This document shows, in pieces, positions 52,920-61,384 of a DNA stretch of 64,000 nt (position 1 is the stretch's first letter; every line of letters begins with the position of its first letter). The position numbers and the translations under genes were made by a program. This DNA comes from Kineosporia babensis (lineage in GTDB: Bacteria; Actinomycetota; Actinomycetes; Actinomycetales; Kineosporiaceae), in assembly GCF_021129305.1 (NCBI RefSeq), contig NZ_JAJOMB010000003.1:186001-250000 (forward strand), read 5' to 3'. A model generated the notes under the pieces. It did no database searches. It was not told the DNA's origin and saw nothing but the letters and a program-made list of their open reading frames with translations.

Positions 52920-53669
52920 ATGACAGTCGTTTTCGTCCACGGAGTACCGGAGACACCGGCCCTCTGGGAAGCCGTCCGCAACCAGCTTCCCGTTGACAGC
53001 GTGGCCCTGAGGCTCCCCGGCTTCGGCTCACCTCACCCGCCGACCCTGACCGACAAGAACGCCTACGCCGCCTGGCTCGCCGAAGAACTGCAGAAGATCG
53101 GCGGGGACATCGACCTCGTAGGCCATGACTGGGGCGGTCACCTGGCCATGCGCGTGGTGTCCGCCTTCCCCGAGGCAGGCGTCCGTAGCTGGGTCTCCGA
53201 CGTCGCCTACGGCTGGCATCCGGACTACCAGTGGCATCCGATCGCGGCCCTGTGGCAGCAGAGTCCGGAAGGGGAGCAGTTCCTCGCCTCCGTCCGGTCG
53301 GGAGTCCCCGGCACCTTCGGCCAACTGCTGGGCCCACGCGGCCTGACGGCCGAAGTGGGCGACGACATCGACGCCGCCCATGACGAGAGCATGGACGCCG
53401 CGATCCTGGCCCTCTACCGCTCGGCCCAGCCGAACTTCCACGCCGACTGGAATCCCGGGTCCATCGACGTTCCGGGGCTCGTCCTGGTGCCGACCGGCGA
53501 TGTGATGGACGGGGTCGACCCGGCCGACGTCCTTCTCCAGAACCAGGAGGTCGCGCGCATGACCGGTGCTCGCCTGCAGGAACTCAACGGCGTCGGGCAC
53601 TACTGGATGCTCCAGAACCCCGAGCTCGCGGCGGACACCTTGCGTGCGTTCTGGGCCGAACTCCCCTGA
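52920..53669 (+). CDS. Alpha/beta hydrolase
   Basis: From the ATG at 52920 the product has 249 residues. It has the oxyanion motif FVHGVPETPALW (about 5-16), the nucleophile elbow GHDWGGHLA (nucleophile position Asp, about 67), and the C-terminal GVGHYWML with the catalytic His. An Asp nucleophile is typical of haloalkane dehalogenases and epoxide hydrolases, so one of these reactions is more likely than ester hydrolysis. The second Trp of dehalogenases follows directly as W68. Substrate unknown; divergent LysR probably controls it. Confidence 0.85.
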   Translation: MTVVFVHGVPETPALWEAVRNQLPVDSVALRLPGFGSPHPPTLTDKNAYAAWLAEELQKIGGDIDLVGHDWGGHLAMRVVSAFPEAGVRSWVSDVAYGWHPDYQWHPIAALWQQSPEGEQFLASVRSGVPGTFGQLLGPRGLTAEVGDDIDAAHDESMDAAILALYRSAQPNFHADWNPGSIDVPGLVLVPTGDVMDGVDPADVLLQNQEVARMTGARLQELNGVGHYWMLQNPELAADTLRAFWAELP

Positions 53670-53674
53670 CCGAG

Positions 53675-53716
53675 CGGTCGCCGGCGGCCCAGGACCAGCT
53701 GGGCCGCCGGCGACCG
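53675..53716. terminator. Perfect 18-bp hairpin between convergent genes
   Basis: The arms cggtcgccggcggccc and gggccgccggcgaccg pair exactly, and AG/CT extends the stem to 18 bp around a 6-nt loop. The hairpin lies between the stops of the alpha/beta-hydrolase (53669) and S33-peptidase (53729) genes and can serve both. Confidence 0.9.
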
Positions 53717-53728
53717 CACCTCAGCCTT

Positions 53729-55222
53729 TCAGCAGGCCTTGTCCTGCTTCGGGCGCTCACCGGAGACCAGGAACTGCGTGACTGCCGTGTCCGCGCAGGC
53801 ATCGCCCAGCAGCAGGTAGCTCACGTGCCCACCCTGATCCGCGGTCACCATCCGGGCCCGGTCGCCGAAGGCCTCCTGCAGCTTCTGGGCCCCGGACAGC
53901 GGCGTTGCCGGGTCTCGCAGGTTCTGCAGGATCAGGACGTTGTCCGGGCCCTCGGCGTTGATCTGCACCGGTTCTTCCACCGGCTCGCTCGGCCAGTAGG
54001 CGCACGGCGTGATGTTCGCACCCGCGGCCCCGAACATCGGGTAGCCCTCCCGGTCGGCCTGCACGTTGCGCTGGTAGACCGCCACGTCCTCCGGCCAGTT
54101 GGAGTCGTTGCAGATCACGTGCAGCTGGCTGGCCAGATAGTTGTCCGCCGGCGCGTCCGAGGCGGCGGGGGTGGGCGCATCCCCGGTGGCTTCCTCGCCC
54201 ATCGGCTCGCCCTGGTCAAGAGACTGCCAGATGGACGCCAGCAGCTCCAGTTTCGTGTCGAAGTAGAGGTTGCTGAAGGTGATCTGGCGGAACAGGACGC
54301 CGGTGACGCCTTCGTCGGTGGGCCTGCGGTCGAGCTTCTCGGCCAGCTCGAAGTACTTCTTCTCCACCCGCTCCAGAGTGCTGCCCAGGCCGAGCTCGGG
54401 ATGCGCGGCCACGTACTTCGCGAAGTCCGGGAAGCGGTCCTGGAAGCCTTCCCCGAACAGCCGGGAGAACTCCTGGTCCCAGCCGCCCGGGCCGGTCGCA
54501 CTGTCGAGCATCACCCGGTCGGTGCTCTCCGGGAACAGGCTGGTGTAGACCGAGCCCAGGTAGGTGCCGTACGAGATGCCGAAGTAGGACGCCTTCTCCT
54601 CCCCCAGCGCCTGGCGCACCTGGTCCAGATCGCGCGCCGTGTTGGCGGTGGTGATGTACGGCAGCACATCGGCGCTCGCGGACTGCCCGCACTTCTGCGC
54701 GACGGTCTCGGCGACCTTCGCAGCGGCCGCGACATCTGCGTCAGCGGCGGCGTAGGGCGGGATGTTCGACAGGTACCCGTCGGCTGCCTCCAGGTCACAG
54801 GTGACCGGCGTGCTGCGCCCCACCCCACGCGGATCAATGCCGATCACGTCGTAGGTGTCCAGCACGCTCTGCGGCAGGCCCAGCTGTTTCAGCACTGCCG
54901 GGTACGAAAGCCCTTCCCCACCGGGGCCTCCGGAGTTGGTCAGCAGCACACCGCGCCGCTTCTGCGGGTCCGAGCTGGCCAGCCGGGAGACCGCGATCTC
55001 GATGGTCCTGCCTTCCGGCTCCTGGTAGTTCAGCGGAACGTCCATCGTGGCGCACTCCAGGCCGGACTTGGCCAGATCATCGAGGCACTCGCCCCAGGTG
55101 ATCGGCGGCGGCGTCGGAGCACCCATCTCCGGCTCACCCGAGTTCGGGCCGGTGCAGGCCGAGCAGGTCAGCAGCGCGGCGGCGGTCAGGGCCCAGAGTG
55201 TTTGACTACGCATTCTCTCCAT
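53729..55222 (-). CDS. Secreted S33-family tripeptidyl aminopeptidase-like lipoprotein
   Basis: This protein of about 497 residues (ATG at 55222; 55225 and 55213 are alternatives) has a signal peptide with a lipobox-like CSAC. The alpha/beta-hydrolase core has the oxyanion loop LLTNSGGPGGEG, nucleophile Ser in GISYGTYLG (about 217), Asp in NLRDPATPL and His in DQGGHVSYL. The C-terminal TAP-like lid domain fits Streptomyces tripeptidyl aminopeptidase relatives. It would trim N-terminal tripeptides or cleave Pro-containing peptides outside the cell. Transcribed with or after the monooxygenase gene 15 bp upstream. Confidence 0.9.
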   Translation of the reverse strand: MERMRSQTLWALTAAALLTCSACTGPNSGEPEMGAPTPPPITWGECLDDLAKSGLECATMDVPLNYQEPEGRTIEIAVSRLASSDPQKRRGVLLTNSGGPGGEGLSYPAVLKQLGLPQSVLDTYDVIGIDPRGVGRSTPVTCDLEAADGYLSNIPPYAAADADVAAAAKVAETVAQKCGQSASADVLPYITTANTARDLDQVRQALGEEKASYFGISYGTYLGSVYTSLFPESTDRVMLDSATGPGGWDQEFSRLFGEGFQDRFPDFAKYVAAHPELGLGSTLERVEKKYFELAEKLDRRPTDEGVTGVLFRQITFSNLYFDTKLELLASIWQSLDQGEPMGEEATGDAPTPAASDAPADNYLASQLHVICNDSNWPEDVAVYQRNVQADREGYPMFGAAGANITPCAYWPSEPVEEPVQINAEGPDNVLILQNLRDPATPLSGAQKLQEAFGDRARMVTADQGGHVSYLLLGDACADTAVTQFLVSGERPKQDKAC

Positions 55223-55237
55223 CACTTCTCGAATCGT

Positions 55238-56452
55238 TCACAGCACGGCAGCGACGTCCCGGTCCTTGGCCGCCACCCCCTTCTCGCGGCCGGTGGCCAA
55301 CTGGGCCAGCGGCCGAAGTCGCGGCGAACTCAGCAGCCGCACCATGAGCGAGCGCAGGACGACCTCGCGGCGGTTCTTGGGCGTGAACTTGATGCGTTCA
55401 TGCTCGACCGCGTCCTGGTGCTCCTGGATGAACGGCCGCATCCGGGCTTCCCAGGCCGGCAGGGCCCGGGCCGGGTCGTGGGCGTTGCGCTCCAGCATGG
55501 TGCCCAGCAACTCGGCCCCGGCCAGGGCAGCCGAAGCTCCCATACCCGAGTAGAGCGTCAACGACCACGCCGCATCACCCACCAGCGCCACCCGTCCTCT
55601 GCTCCACTTCGGCATCCGGACCTGGACGGTCGAGTCGAACAGCGGATCGGGATCCTCCTCGTAGCGCGCGAAAAGGCTTTCGAGAAGGTCGCCGGTGGGC
55701 TCGGGACCGAAGGCCCGGCGGATCGACTGGGCCGGTGGCCGGGTGAACTCGGCGTCCACGTCGCCGGTCCGGTACGTGAACAGCAGGCTGGGAGCGCGGT
55801 CGGCGAAGGGGAAAGCCATGACGGACCGGCCCGGTTCGGCCAGGACCAGTCCCTCGCTCTCGGTCAGGCCGTCGATGGGCCGGTCCAGGAGAGTGGCTCC
55901 GACGATGTAGTTCAGCGGATGCAGGAACGAACTACGGCCGAAAACCATGTCCCGAACGCTGGATCGCAGACCGTCGGCGCCGATGACCAGGTCGAAGTCC
56001 TGAACGGACTCGCGGTTGCCGGAGCGCAGGACGACCCGGGCTCTTTCACCGTTCTCCCGGATCCGTAAAGGTACTGTGTCGTAGCGAATCTCCAGATCGC
56101 CGGGCAGCGCGGAGAACAGGCCGGCCTCCACGTCGCCCCGGATCAGGGCCAGCGGGCCTTGGGCAACGAAACCCGGCCGCCGTCGTCCTTCACGGTCGAC
56201 TTCCCACGACTTGGTTTCGGGACCGCTGCGGTCGCCGATCGCCTCGAGCACCCCCAGTCGCTGGGCCGAGGCCTTCCCGGCCCCGAAGAGCCAGATCAAA
56301 TGGCCACCGGTGCGGCGCTGCGGCGAACGTTCGACGATCACCGGCTCCCAGCCGATCTGGTGAAGCCTCAGCGCCGTGGCCATACCGGCGATGCCCAGCC
56401 CGACGATCAGAGCTTGCGGACGTTTGCCGGCAGTGTTCTTGTCGGTGTCCAT
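55238..56452 (-). CDS. FAD-dependent aromatic monooxygenase
   Basis: From the ATG at 56452, joined by TGATG to the hemerythrin gene, the product has 404 residues. It has the FAD motifs GLGIAGMATALRLHQIGWEP (about 16-35), GADGLRSSVRD (about 160-170) and RVALVGDAAWSLTLYSGMGA (about 289-308) of group A flavin hydroxylases such as TetX and PHBH. The upstream in-frame stretch to 56803 lies inside the hemerythrin gene. The substrate is unknown. Confidence 0.9.
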   Translation of the reverse strand: MDTDKNTAGKRPQALIVGLGIAGMATALRLHQIGWEPVIVERSPQRRTGGHLIWLFGAGKASAQRLGVLEAIGDRSGPETKSWEVDREGRRRPGFVAQGPLALIRGDVEAGLFSALPGDLEIRYDTVPLRIRENGERARVVLRSGNRESVQDFDLVIGADGLRSSVRDMVFGRSSFLHPLNYIVGATLLDRPIDGLTESEGLVLAEPGRSVMAFPFADRAPSLLFTYRTGDVDAEFTRPPAQSIRRAFGPEPTGDLLESLFARYEEDPDPLFDSTVQVRMPKWSRGRVALVGDAAWSLTLYSGMGASAALAGAELLGTMLERNAHDPARALPAWEARMRPFIQEHQDAVEHERIKFTPKNRREVVLRSLMVRLLSSPRLRPLAQLATGREKGVAAKDRDVAAVL

Positions 56453-57120
56453 CAGCCCTGGCGGAGTCGGTCGCGGAACTGCTGGTGCGCCCGGAATCCG
56501 TACAGTTTCCAGGCCAGGCGGATCGGGGCAGGGAGCGCGGACATGATCAGCTCCTTCTCCCGCGGGGTGGCGTCCTCCAGAGCGAAGCCGAGCTGGATCA
56601 GCGAGGTCTTCGGGTTCTTGGCCACCATGCCGGAACGGGCGCGGACGTTGAACGTCTCCCATTCCGCCGGGGTCAGGCTGTCCGGGACCAGCGGCAGCAG
56701 GGAACGCTCCTCGTCGTCGAGGTGCTCGTCCAGGACCGTGGAGGCCTGGGCCAGGACGTCGGCCAGTTCGTCCCGGGCCGCGGCCGAGGCGCTCGCCCGC
56801 CACTGGGCGTTGAGTTCGTCGAGCCGGTCGAGCAGAACCGCCAGACGCTGGTGCTGGGACTCCATCCGGACCACGACTTCGGAGTCCGGCGGGATCACAC
56901 GCTGCAGCATGAGCGGCCAGACGAGTTCGTCCTCGGCCTCGTGATGGTCGTGCACCGCCGCCGCGATCCGGTGCAGGTGGTCGCTGACCAGCCGGGTCCG
57001 GGGCCGGTCAGCGTCGGCGACGGCCCGGATGATCCCGGGCAGGATGCGTAACTCTCGTCGGTAGATCTTGTGGGCGAACACCATCTCCCAGGTGTCGATG
57101 CCCGTCGGGACTGTCGTCAT
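56452..57120 (-). CDS. Hemerythrin HHE domain protein
   Basis: This 222-residue protein carries a di-iron hemerythrin domain with the expected His/Glu ligands: H in FAHKIYRREL, HDHHEAEDELVWP (about 57-69), ESQHQRL (about 87-93) and LDEHLDDEERSLLP (about 129-142). It binds oxygen, NO or senses redox state. The TGATG overlap with a flavin monooxygenase gene suggests that it supplies or senses oxygen for that enzyme; this link is an inference. It is divergent from the SARP regulator. Confidence 0.88.
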   Translation of the reverse strand: MTTVPTGIDTWEMVFAHKIYRRELRILPGIIRAVADADRPRTRLVSDHLHRIAAAVHDHHEAEDELVWPLMLQRVIPPDSEVVVRMESQHQRLAVLLDRLDELNAQWRASASAAARDELADVLAQASTVLDEHLDDEERSLLPLVPDSLTPAEWETFNVRARSGMVAKNPKTSLIQLGFALEDATPREKELIMSALPAPIRLAWKLYGFRAHQQFRDRLRQG

Positions 57121-57144
57121 GGCCCTCAGGCTGCCCCGATGGCC

Positions 57145-57161
57145 TTGCAGACTTGTTGCAA
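57145..57161. promoter_or_regulatory. Palindrome TTGCA-N7-TGCAA in the hemerythrin/SARP promoter gap
   Basis: The perfect 5-bp dyad lies centrally in the 55-bp divergent gap. TATGCT at 57164-57169, a plausible -10 box, lies just before the GTG of the SARP gene, suggesting leaderless start and direct repression or activation at this site. Confidence 0.35.
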
Positions 57162-57175
57162 CCTATGCTCGGGCC

Positions 57176-59857
57176 GTGGTGATCTGCCGGGTTCTAGGAC
57201 CGCTCGAGGTCGTCGCCGGCGGCATTCAGGTGCAGGTGGGCGGCCCGCAGCCGCGTCGTCTGCTGCAGACCCTGGTGATGGCGCGCGGCGAACCGGTGTC
57301 GGAAGACCGCCTGGCCGAGGCCGTCTGGCCGGACGAGCCACCGGCCAACCCGAGTGCTTCGCTGCGGGCCTACATCTCCCGGCTGCGCCGCACGCTCGGT
57401 ACCGAGACCCTCACCCATGGTCCCGGCGGCTACGCACTCGAAGCCGACTCGGACGTCCTTCAATTCGAGGCCCTGCTCGCCCGGGCCGGGAAGGCGATCC
57501 GGCCGAGCGAGGCGCTACCGGCGTTCCGCCAGGCCCTGGAACTGTGGCGGGGAAGCCCTTATCCCGATTTGCCGGCTTTGGCCGAACCTGCGCGCCAGGA
57601 CCTGGAACAGCGACACGCGACCGCGATCGAAGACCAGGCCGCCGCGCTTCTGGCGGCCGGCGACGCGCCAACTGCGGTGCATCAGCTGCGCGCCGCCGTA
57701 CACGACGATCCGTATCGCGAACGTCGCTGGGAGTTGCTGATTCTCGGGCTGTACCGGAGCGCCCGCCAGAGCGAAGCCTTGGCCGCGCTGCGTGAGGTGC
57801 GGGCGTTGCTCGCCGACGACCTCGGCGTGGATCCCGGTCCCGAACTGCAGAACCTTGAGCGACGCCTGCTCGCTCAGGACCCGGCCCTCCTCCTGAGCGC
57901 CACCGCGCGAACGACTGCACCGCAACGTCCTTTGACCCGATTTGTCGGCCGCGAACGCGAAATGGGCCTGCTGTCGGAGGGAATGGCCAGATCTCGATTG
58001 ATGACGCTGGTGGGCCCCGGTGGTTCGGGCAAGACCCGGCTGGCGGTGGAATGGGCTCCGCAGGCACCGCTGGCCCGGCTCGCGGACGTCCGTTCGCCCC
58101 TGGATCTACCCTCCGCGATCGCCCTTGCACTGGGAATGACCGAGACGCCCGCCGAATTCACCGGTCTGAGCGGTCTGCTGGTGCTGGACAACTGTGAGCA
58201 CCTGACCGACGCGGTGGCCGACCTGACCGTGGCGCTTCTGGCGGGCAGTCCTGAGCTACGGATCCTGGTCACCAGTCGTGAAGGGCTCGGCATCGACGGT
58301 GAGCACCTGCTGCCGGTCGATCCGCTGCCGGCGCCGGACTCGGTGGCGCTGCTGGTCGACCGGATTGCGGCCGTGCGGCCGGGCTGGCGGCCCGATCCGG
58401 TCGAGGCCAATGATGTGGCCCGGCTGGCCGAGGCGCTGGACGGCGTTCCGCTGGCTCTCGAACTGGCCGCCGCCCGAGCCCGGGTGATGGGGCTGGGCGA
58501 GATCGTCGAACTGCTGGGTTCCAGATTTCCTGAACTGGGCCGGATTCCGCGCAATGCGCTGACCCCGCACCGGACGCTTGAGGCGACCGTGGCCTGGAGT
58601 GTGGATCTGCTGTCGGAGCCGGAACGGGCCATGCTGCTGCGGCTGTGGCCTTTTGAGGGTGGTTTCTCGCTCGAGGCGGCGGCTGCTGTGGGCTGTGATC
58701 TGACCGGGCTCTCGTCGCTGGTCGCCCGCTCGATCGTCAGCGCCGACACCGGGATGGTCCCGACCCGCTACCGGCTGCTGGAGATCATGCGCGCCTACTG
58801 CCGCGAGCACGACCCCGATGCTGCGGGAAGTGCTCTCCTGCATGCTGTCTGGAGTCGTGAGCTGGTTGCCCGGACGGTGGACGATCTGCGCGGGCCCCGT
58901 TCTGCCCGTGCGATCCGGGTGCTGAACCGGGAGCTGCCGAATCTGCGGGCCGGGCTGGCCCACGACCTGGCTGCCGCTCCCGCAGATGCTCTGCACACGG
59001 CGGCTCTGCTGGAATGGTTCTGGCTGCGAGCCGATCACATCACCGAGGGCCTGCGCCTGCTCGACCAGGCTCTGGCCGGTGCTCCCGAGGCACCGAATCT
59101 GGACCGGGCGCGGGCCTTGTCGGCCCACGGCACGTTGTCCTGGCTGAGCGGAGATCTGCTGCAGAGCAAGCAGCTGGTCGGGCGCGCGATCGAGGTCCTG
59201 GGTGCGGCCCATGCAGACGAGGAGCAGCGCCTGCTCGGCCAATTACGCTACTACGAGGGCCTGCTGCACATCTTCGCCGGTGACTACCGAGCCGCCGAAA
59301 CCAGTGCCCGGGCCTCGGTCACGCTGGCGCGTGCCACCGATCACACCTGGTTCGGCACTCTCCCCCAGCTCGTCCTCGGCGCTGCGCTGGACGGGCAAGG
59401 ACGTACGCATGAGGGCCGGACCATCCTGCTGGAGGCCAACCGCCGGGCCCAGGAGCATGGCTACGGCTGGGCCGGGGCCTTCGGCAACATGCTGCTGGCC
59501 CGCTCCTTGCTGGCCGATGATGCGGGGGCCGCTCTCGATCCGCTGGGCGAGGCGCTGAGGCTCTTCGAACGGGAGAACGACCCCAGCCTGATGTTGTCCT
59601 GCCTGGTCTACGGCGCCCTGGCGTTACTGCGCAGGGACCGTCCGCTCGACGGTGCCACGTTGCACGCAGCCGCTTTCCGTCACGCCGCCCGCCGCGGCAT
59701 CCGCTTGTCCAAGGCCGATCCCATCATTGTCGAGGCCCTGGAAACCGCGGTAGCGGAACTGGACTCGACGGTTGCGGCCTCGGCCACGACCGCCGCCGCA
59801 GAGCTTTCGGAAGAGGCGGCGATCGGCCTGCTGTCGCAGGTGGCCCAGGCTCAGTAG
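57176..59857 (+). CDS. AfsR/SARP-type regulator with BTAD, STAND ATPase and TPR domains
   Basis: From the GTG at 57176 (another GTG at 57179) the product has 893 residues. Domains in order are a winged-helix trans_reg_C (about 1-90; RVLGPLEVVAGG, then LRAYISRLRRTLG), BTAD (about 95-240; LELWRGSPYPDL), an NB-ARC/STAND ATPase with P-loop VGPGGSGKTRLA (about 278-289) and LVLDNCEHL (Walker B), and a TPR-like C-terminal half. This is the architecture of large AfsR-like activators. It is divergent from the hemerythrin-monooxygenase-peptidase genes, its likely targets. An upstream frame to 57068 is inside the divergent gene. Confidence 0.9.
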   Translation: MVICRVLGPLEVVAGGIQVQVGGPQPRRLLQTLVMARGEPVSEDRLAEAVWPDEPPANPSASLRAYISRLRRTLGTETLTHGPGGYALEADSDVLQFEALLARAGKAIRPSEALPAFRQALELWRGSPYPDLPALAEPARQDLEQRHATAIEDQAAALLAAGDAPTAVHQLRAAVHDDPYRERRWELLILGLYRSARQSEALAALREVRALLADDLGVDPGPELQNLERRLLAQDPALLLSATARTTAPQRPLTRFVGREREMGLLSEGMARSRLMTLVGPGGSGKTRLAVEWAPQAPLARLADVRSPLDLPSAIALALGMTETPAEFTGLSGLLVLDNCEHLTDAVADLTVALLAGSPELRILVTSREGLGIDGEHLLPVDPLPAPDSVALLVDRIAAVRPGWRPDPVEANDVARLAEALDGVPLALELAAARARVMGLGEIVELLGSRFPELGRIPRNALTPHRTLEATVAWSVDLLSEPERAMLLRLWPFEGGFSLEAAAAVGCDLTGLSSLVARSIVSADTGMVPTRYRLLEIMRAYCREHDPDAAGSALLHAVWSRELVARTVDDLRGPRSARAIRVLNRELPNLRAGLAHDLAAAPADALHTAALLEWFWLRADHITEGLRLLDQALAGAPEAPNLDRARALSAHGTLSWLSGDLLQSKQLVGRAIEVLGAAHADEEQRLLGQLRYYEGLLHIFAGDYRAAETSARASVTLARATDHTWFGTLPQLVLGAALDGQGRTHEGRTILLEANRRAQEHGYGWAGAFGNMLLARSLLADDAGAALDPLGEALRLFERENDPSLMLSCLVYGALALLRRDRPLDGATLHAAAFRHAARRGIRLSKADPIIVEALETAVAELDSTVAASATTAAAELSEEAAIGLLSQVAQAQ

Positions 59858-60678
59858 CGCTCCACCTCGACCGGCGCACCATCTACGGTGAGCGTGACCT
59901 CGCCCGTGCGGTACTCGTCCTTCGTGACTGTGTCCACCCAGAGCCCCGGGGCGATCTCCGCCAGCGGACGATCACTGCCGCCGGATGCGATCCGGGCCGC
60001 TTCAGCCTGTGGTGCGCTGACGATCACCACCGCTTTCGACGGGTCCGTGATCCAGTCGTTCGTGGTGATCAAGACTTTCGGCTCGACGGGCAGATCCCCG
60101 GTCCGGCTCCGGTCGTCGCCACCGTTGCGCAGCATGTCCTCCGCGGCCGAGTCGGCCTGCCCCAGCCAGAACGTCCGGTGCCACCTGTTCTTCCGGAACC
60201 TGTCGTCGGCTTGGTAGAGCACCACGGCGTAACGGGTATGGTCGGCCAGATCCCCGGCGGCGACAACCTTCACCTGATGCCTGGAAGCTATCTTCAGCGA
60301 TCCATTGCTCAGCTCGGTCTCCGACGAACGGACACGCCGCTCCAACTCCGCGATCCACTCCTTGTCCTGGGCCAGCGTCCCCCTCGTCTCCCCCGGGTAC
60401 CCGGCTTCCTCCACCACCGACTGCGCGGTGCTGGTGGCCGACGGAGTACTCATCACGGTTGCCTGATCGGGCCTCTCGAACGCCGATCCGGTCAGCGTCT
60501 CGACCCCGATGACGACCGCCACCACGACCCCGGCCAGAGCAATCCCACTGTTGCGGGTGATCTGCCGTCGCCGGCGGCGCTGGATGGCGGTGCTCACGCC
60601 CGGGAACGGTTCGGACCGTTCCGACACCTGCCCGGCCAGCCGCTGCAGCCGATCCACGACCTCGTCCTCGGTCTTCAT
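59851..60678 (-). CDS. Membrane-anchored protein, likely anti-sigma partner
   Basis: This 275-residue protein has a short cytoplasmic N-terminus (about 1-42, with a Leu/Glu-rich helix MKTEDEVVDRLQRLAG), one membrane helix (about 44-63, GIALAGVVVAVVIGVETLTG) and an extracellular domain of about 200 residues without cysteines. It overlaps the SigE-family sigma gene by ATGA, the usual design of sigma/anti-sigma pairs in actinobacteria. No zinc-binding anti-sigma motif is present, so the role is inferred from context. Its end overlaps the convergent SARP gene by 7 bp. Confidence 0.7.
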   Translation of the reverse strand: MKTEDEVVDRLQRLAGQVSERSEPFPGVSTAIQRRRRRQITRNSGIALAGVVVAVVIGVETLTGSAFERPDQATVMSTPSATSTAQSVVEEAGYPGETRGTLAQDKEWIAELERRVRSSETELSNGSLKIASRHQVKVVAAGDLADHTRYAVVLYQADDRFRKNRWHRTFWLGQADSAAEDMLRNGGDDRSRTGDLPVEPKVLITTNDWITDPSKAVVIVSAPQAEAARIASGGSDRPLAEIAPGLWVDTVTKDEYRTGEVTLTVDGAPVEVERY

Positions 60679-61175
60679 CGGTGCGCTCCTTCGGTCGTGG
60701 CCGCCAGGGCCGTGCGTAGCTTTGCCATTCCCCGGCTCGCGGCACTCTTGACCGCCCCGGTCGAGCAGCCGAGCAGCTGCGCGGTCTCCGCCTCGGAGCG
60801 GTCCTCCAGATAGCGCAGGACCACCACGGCGCGCATCGTCGGCGGCAGCGACCGCAGCGCCGCCACCAGCTGATAGTCGATCTCGCCGAGCTGGTGAGAG
60901 CCGAGCTCGACCGCCGGATGAACGGCCGAGTCCAGACTCACCTCCCGGATCCGCCGTTTGCGGCGCCAGGACAGCGCCGCGTTCACCACCGCCTTGCGCA
61001 CATACGGTTCGGGGTTGTCGTTCCTCAGCCGCCCCCAGCGGGAATGGACCCGCGCCAGGGCCTCCTGCACGCAGTCCTCGGCAATCCCCAGGTCGACGGT
61101 GATCAGGTACGCGCTCTGCACCAGTGCCGGCCAGCGCGCGGTGACGAACTGCCGGAAGTCGGCGTCGTCGTCCAT
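60675..61175 (-). CDS. SigE-family RNA polymerase sigma factor
   Basis: From the ATG at 61175 (AGGAGAGGA site) the product has 166 residues, the length of TIGR02983/SigE-family sigmas. Region 2 is FRQFVTARWPALVQSAYLIT, then AEDCVQEALARVHSRW; region 4 is LPPTMRAVVVLRYLEDRSEA, then QLLGCSTGAVKSAASRGMAK. It is coupled to the membrane protein that follows. Upstream ATG at 61193 sits on the ribosome site and is unlikely. Confidence 0.92.
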   Translation of the reverse strand: MDDDADFRQFVTARWPALVQSAYLITVDLGIAEDCVQEALARVHSRWGRLRNDNPEPYVRKAVVNAALSWRRKRRIREVSLDSAVHPAVELGSHQLGEIDYQLVAALRSLPPTMRAVVVLRYLEDRSEAETAQLLGCSTGAVKSAASRGMAKLRTALAATTEGAHR

Positions 61176-61344
61176 TGATGGTCCTCTCCTCATCGCCAGT
61201 CCCTCAGAAACACCACGCGGACCGGGACGGCTGAGGTTGCTGCACCGAGGTACCAATTCTGGTCACGTCGGCGGGACTCTCGCTGGAGGGATGGTGGTAC
61301 GGCTGGAGGATCAGGTTCTGTCGAAGACGCAGGGCAGATCGCCG

Positions 61345-61374
61345 CGGGTGGTTCCCGTCGTCGGGAACCACCCG
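61345..61374. terminator. Perfect 13-bp hairpin terminator after the catalase gene
   Basis: The arms cgggtggttcccg (61345-61357) and cgggaaccacccg (61362-61374) pair exactly around TCGT. The hairpin lies 11 bp beyond the catalase stop. Confidence 0.88.
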
Positions 61375-61384
61375 CTCAGCCAGG

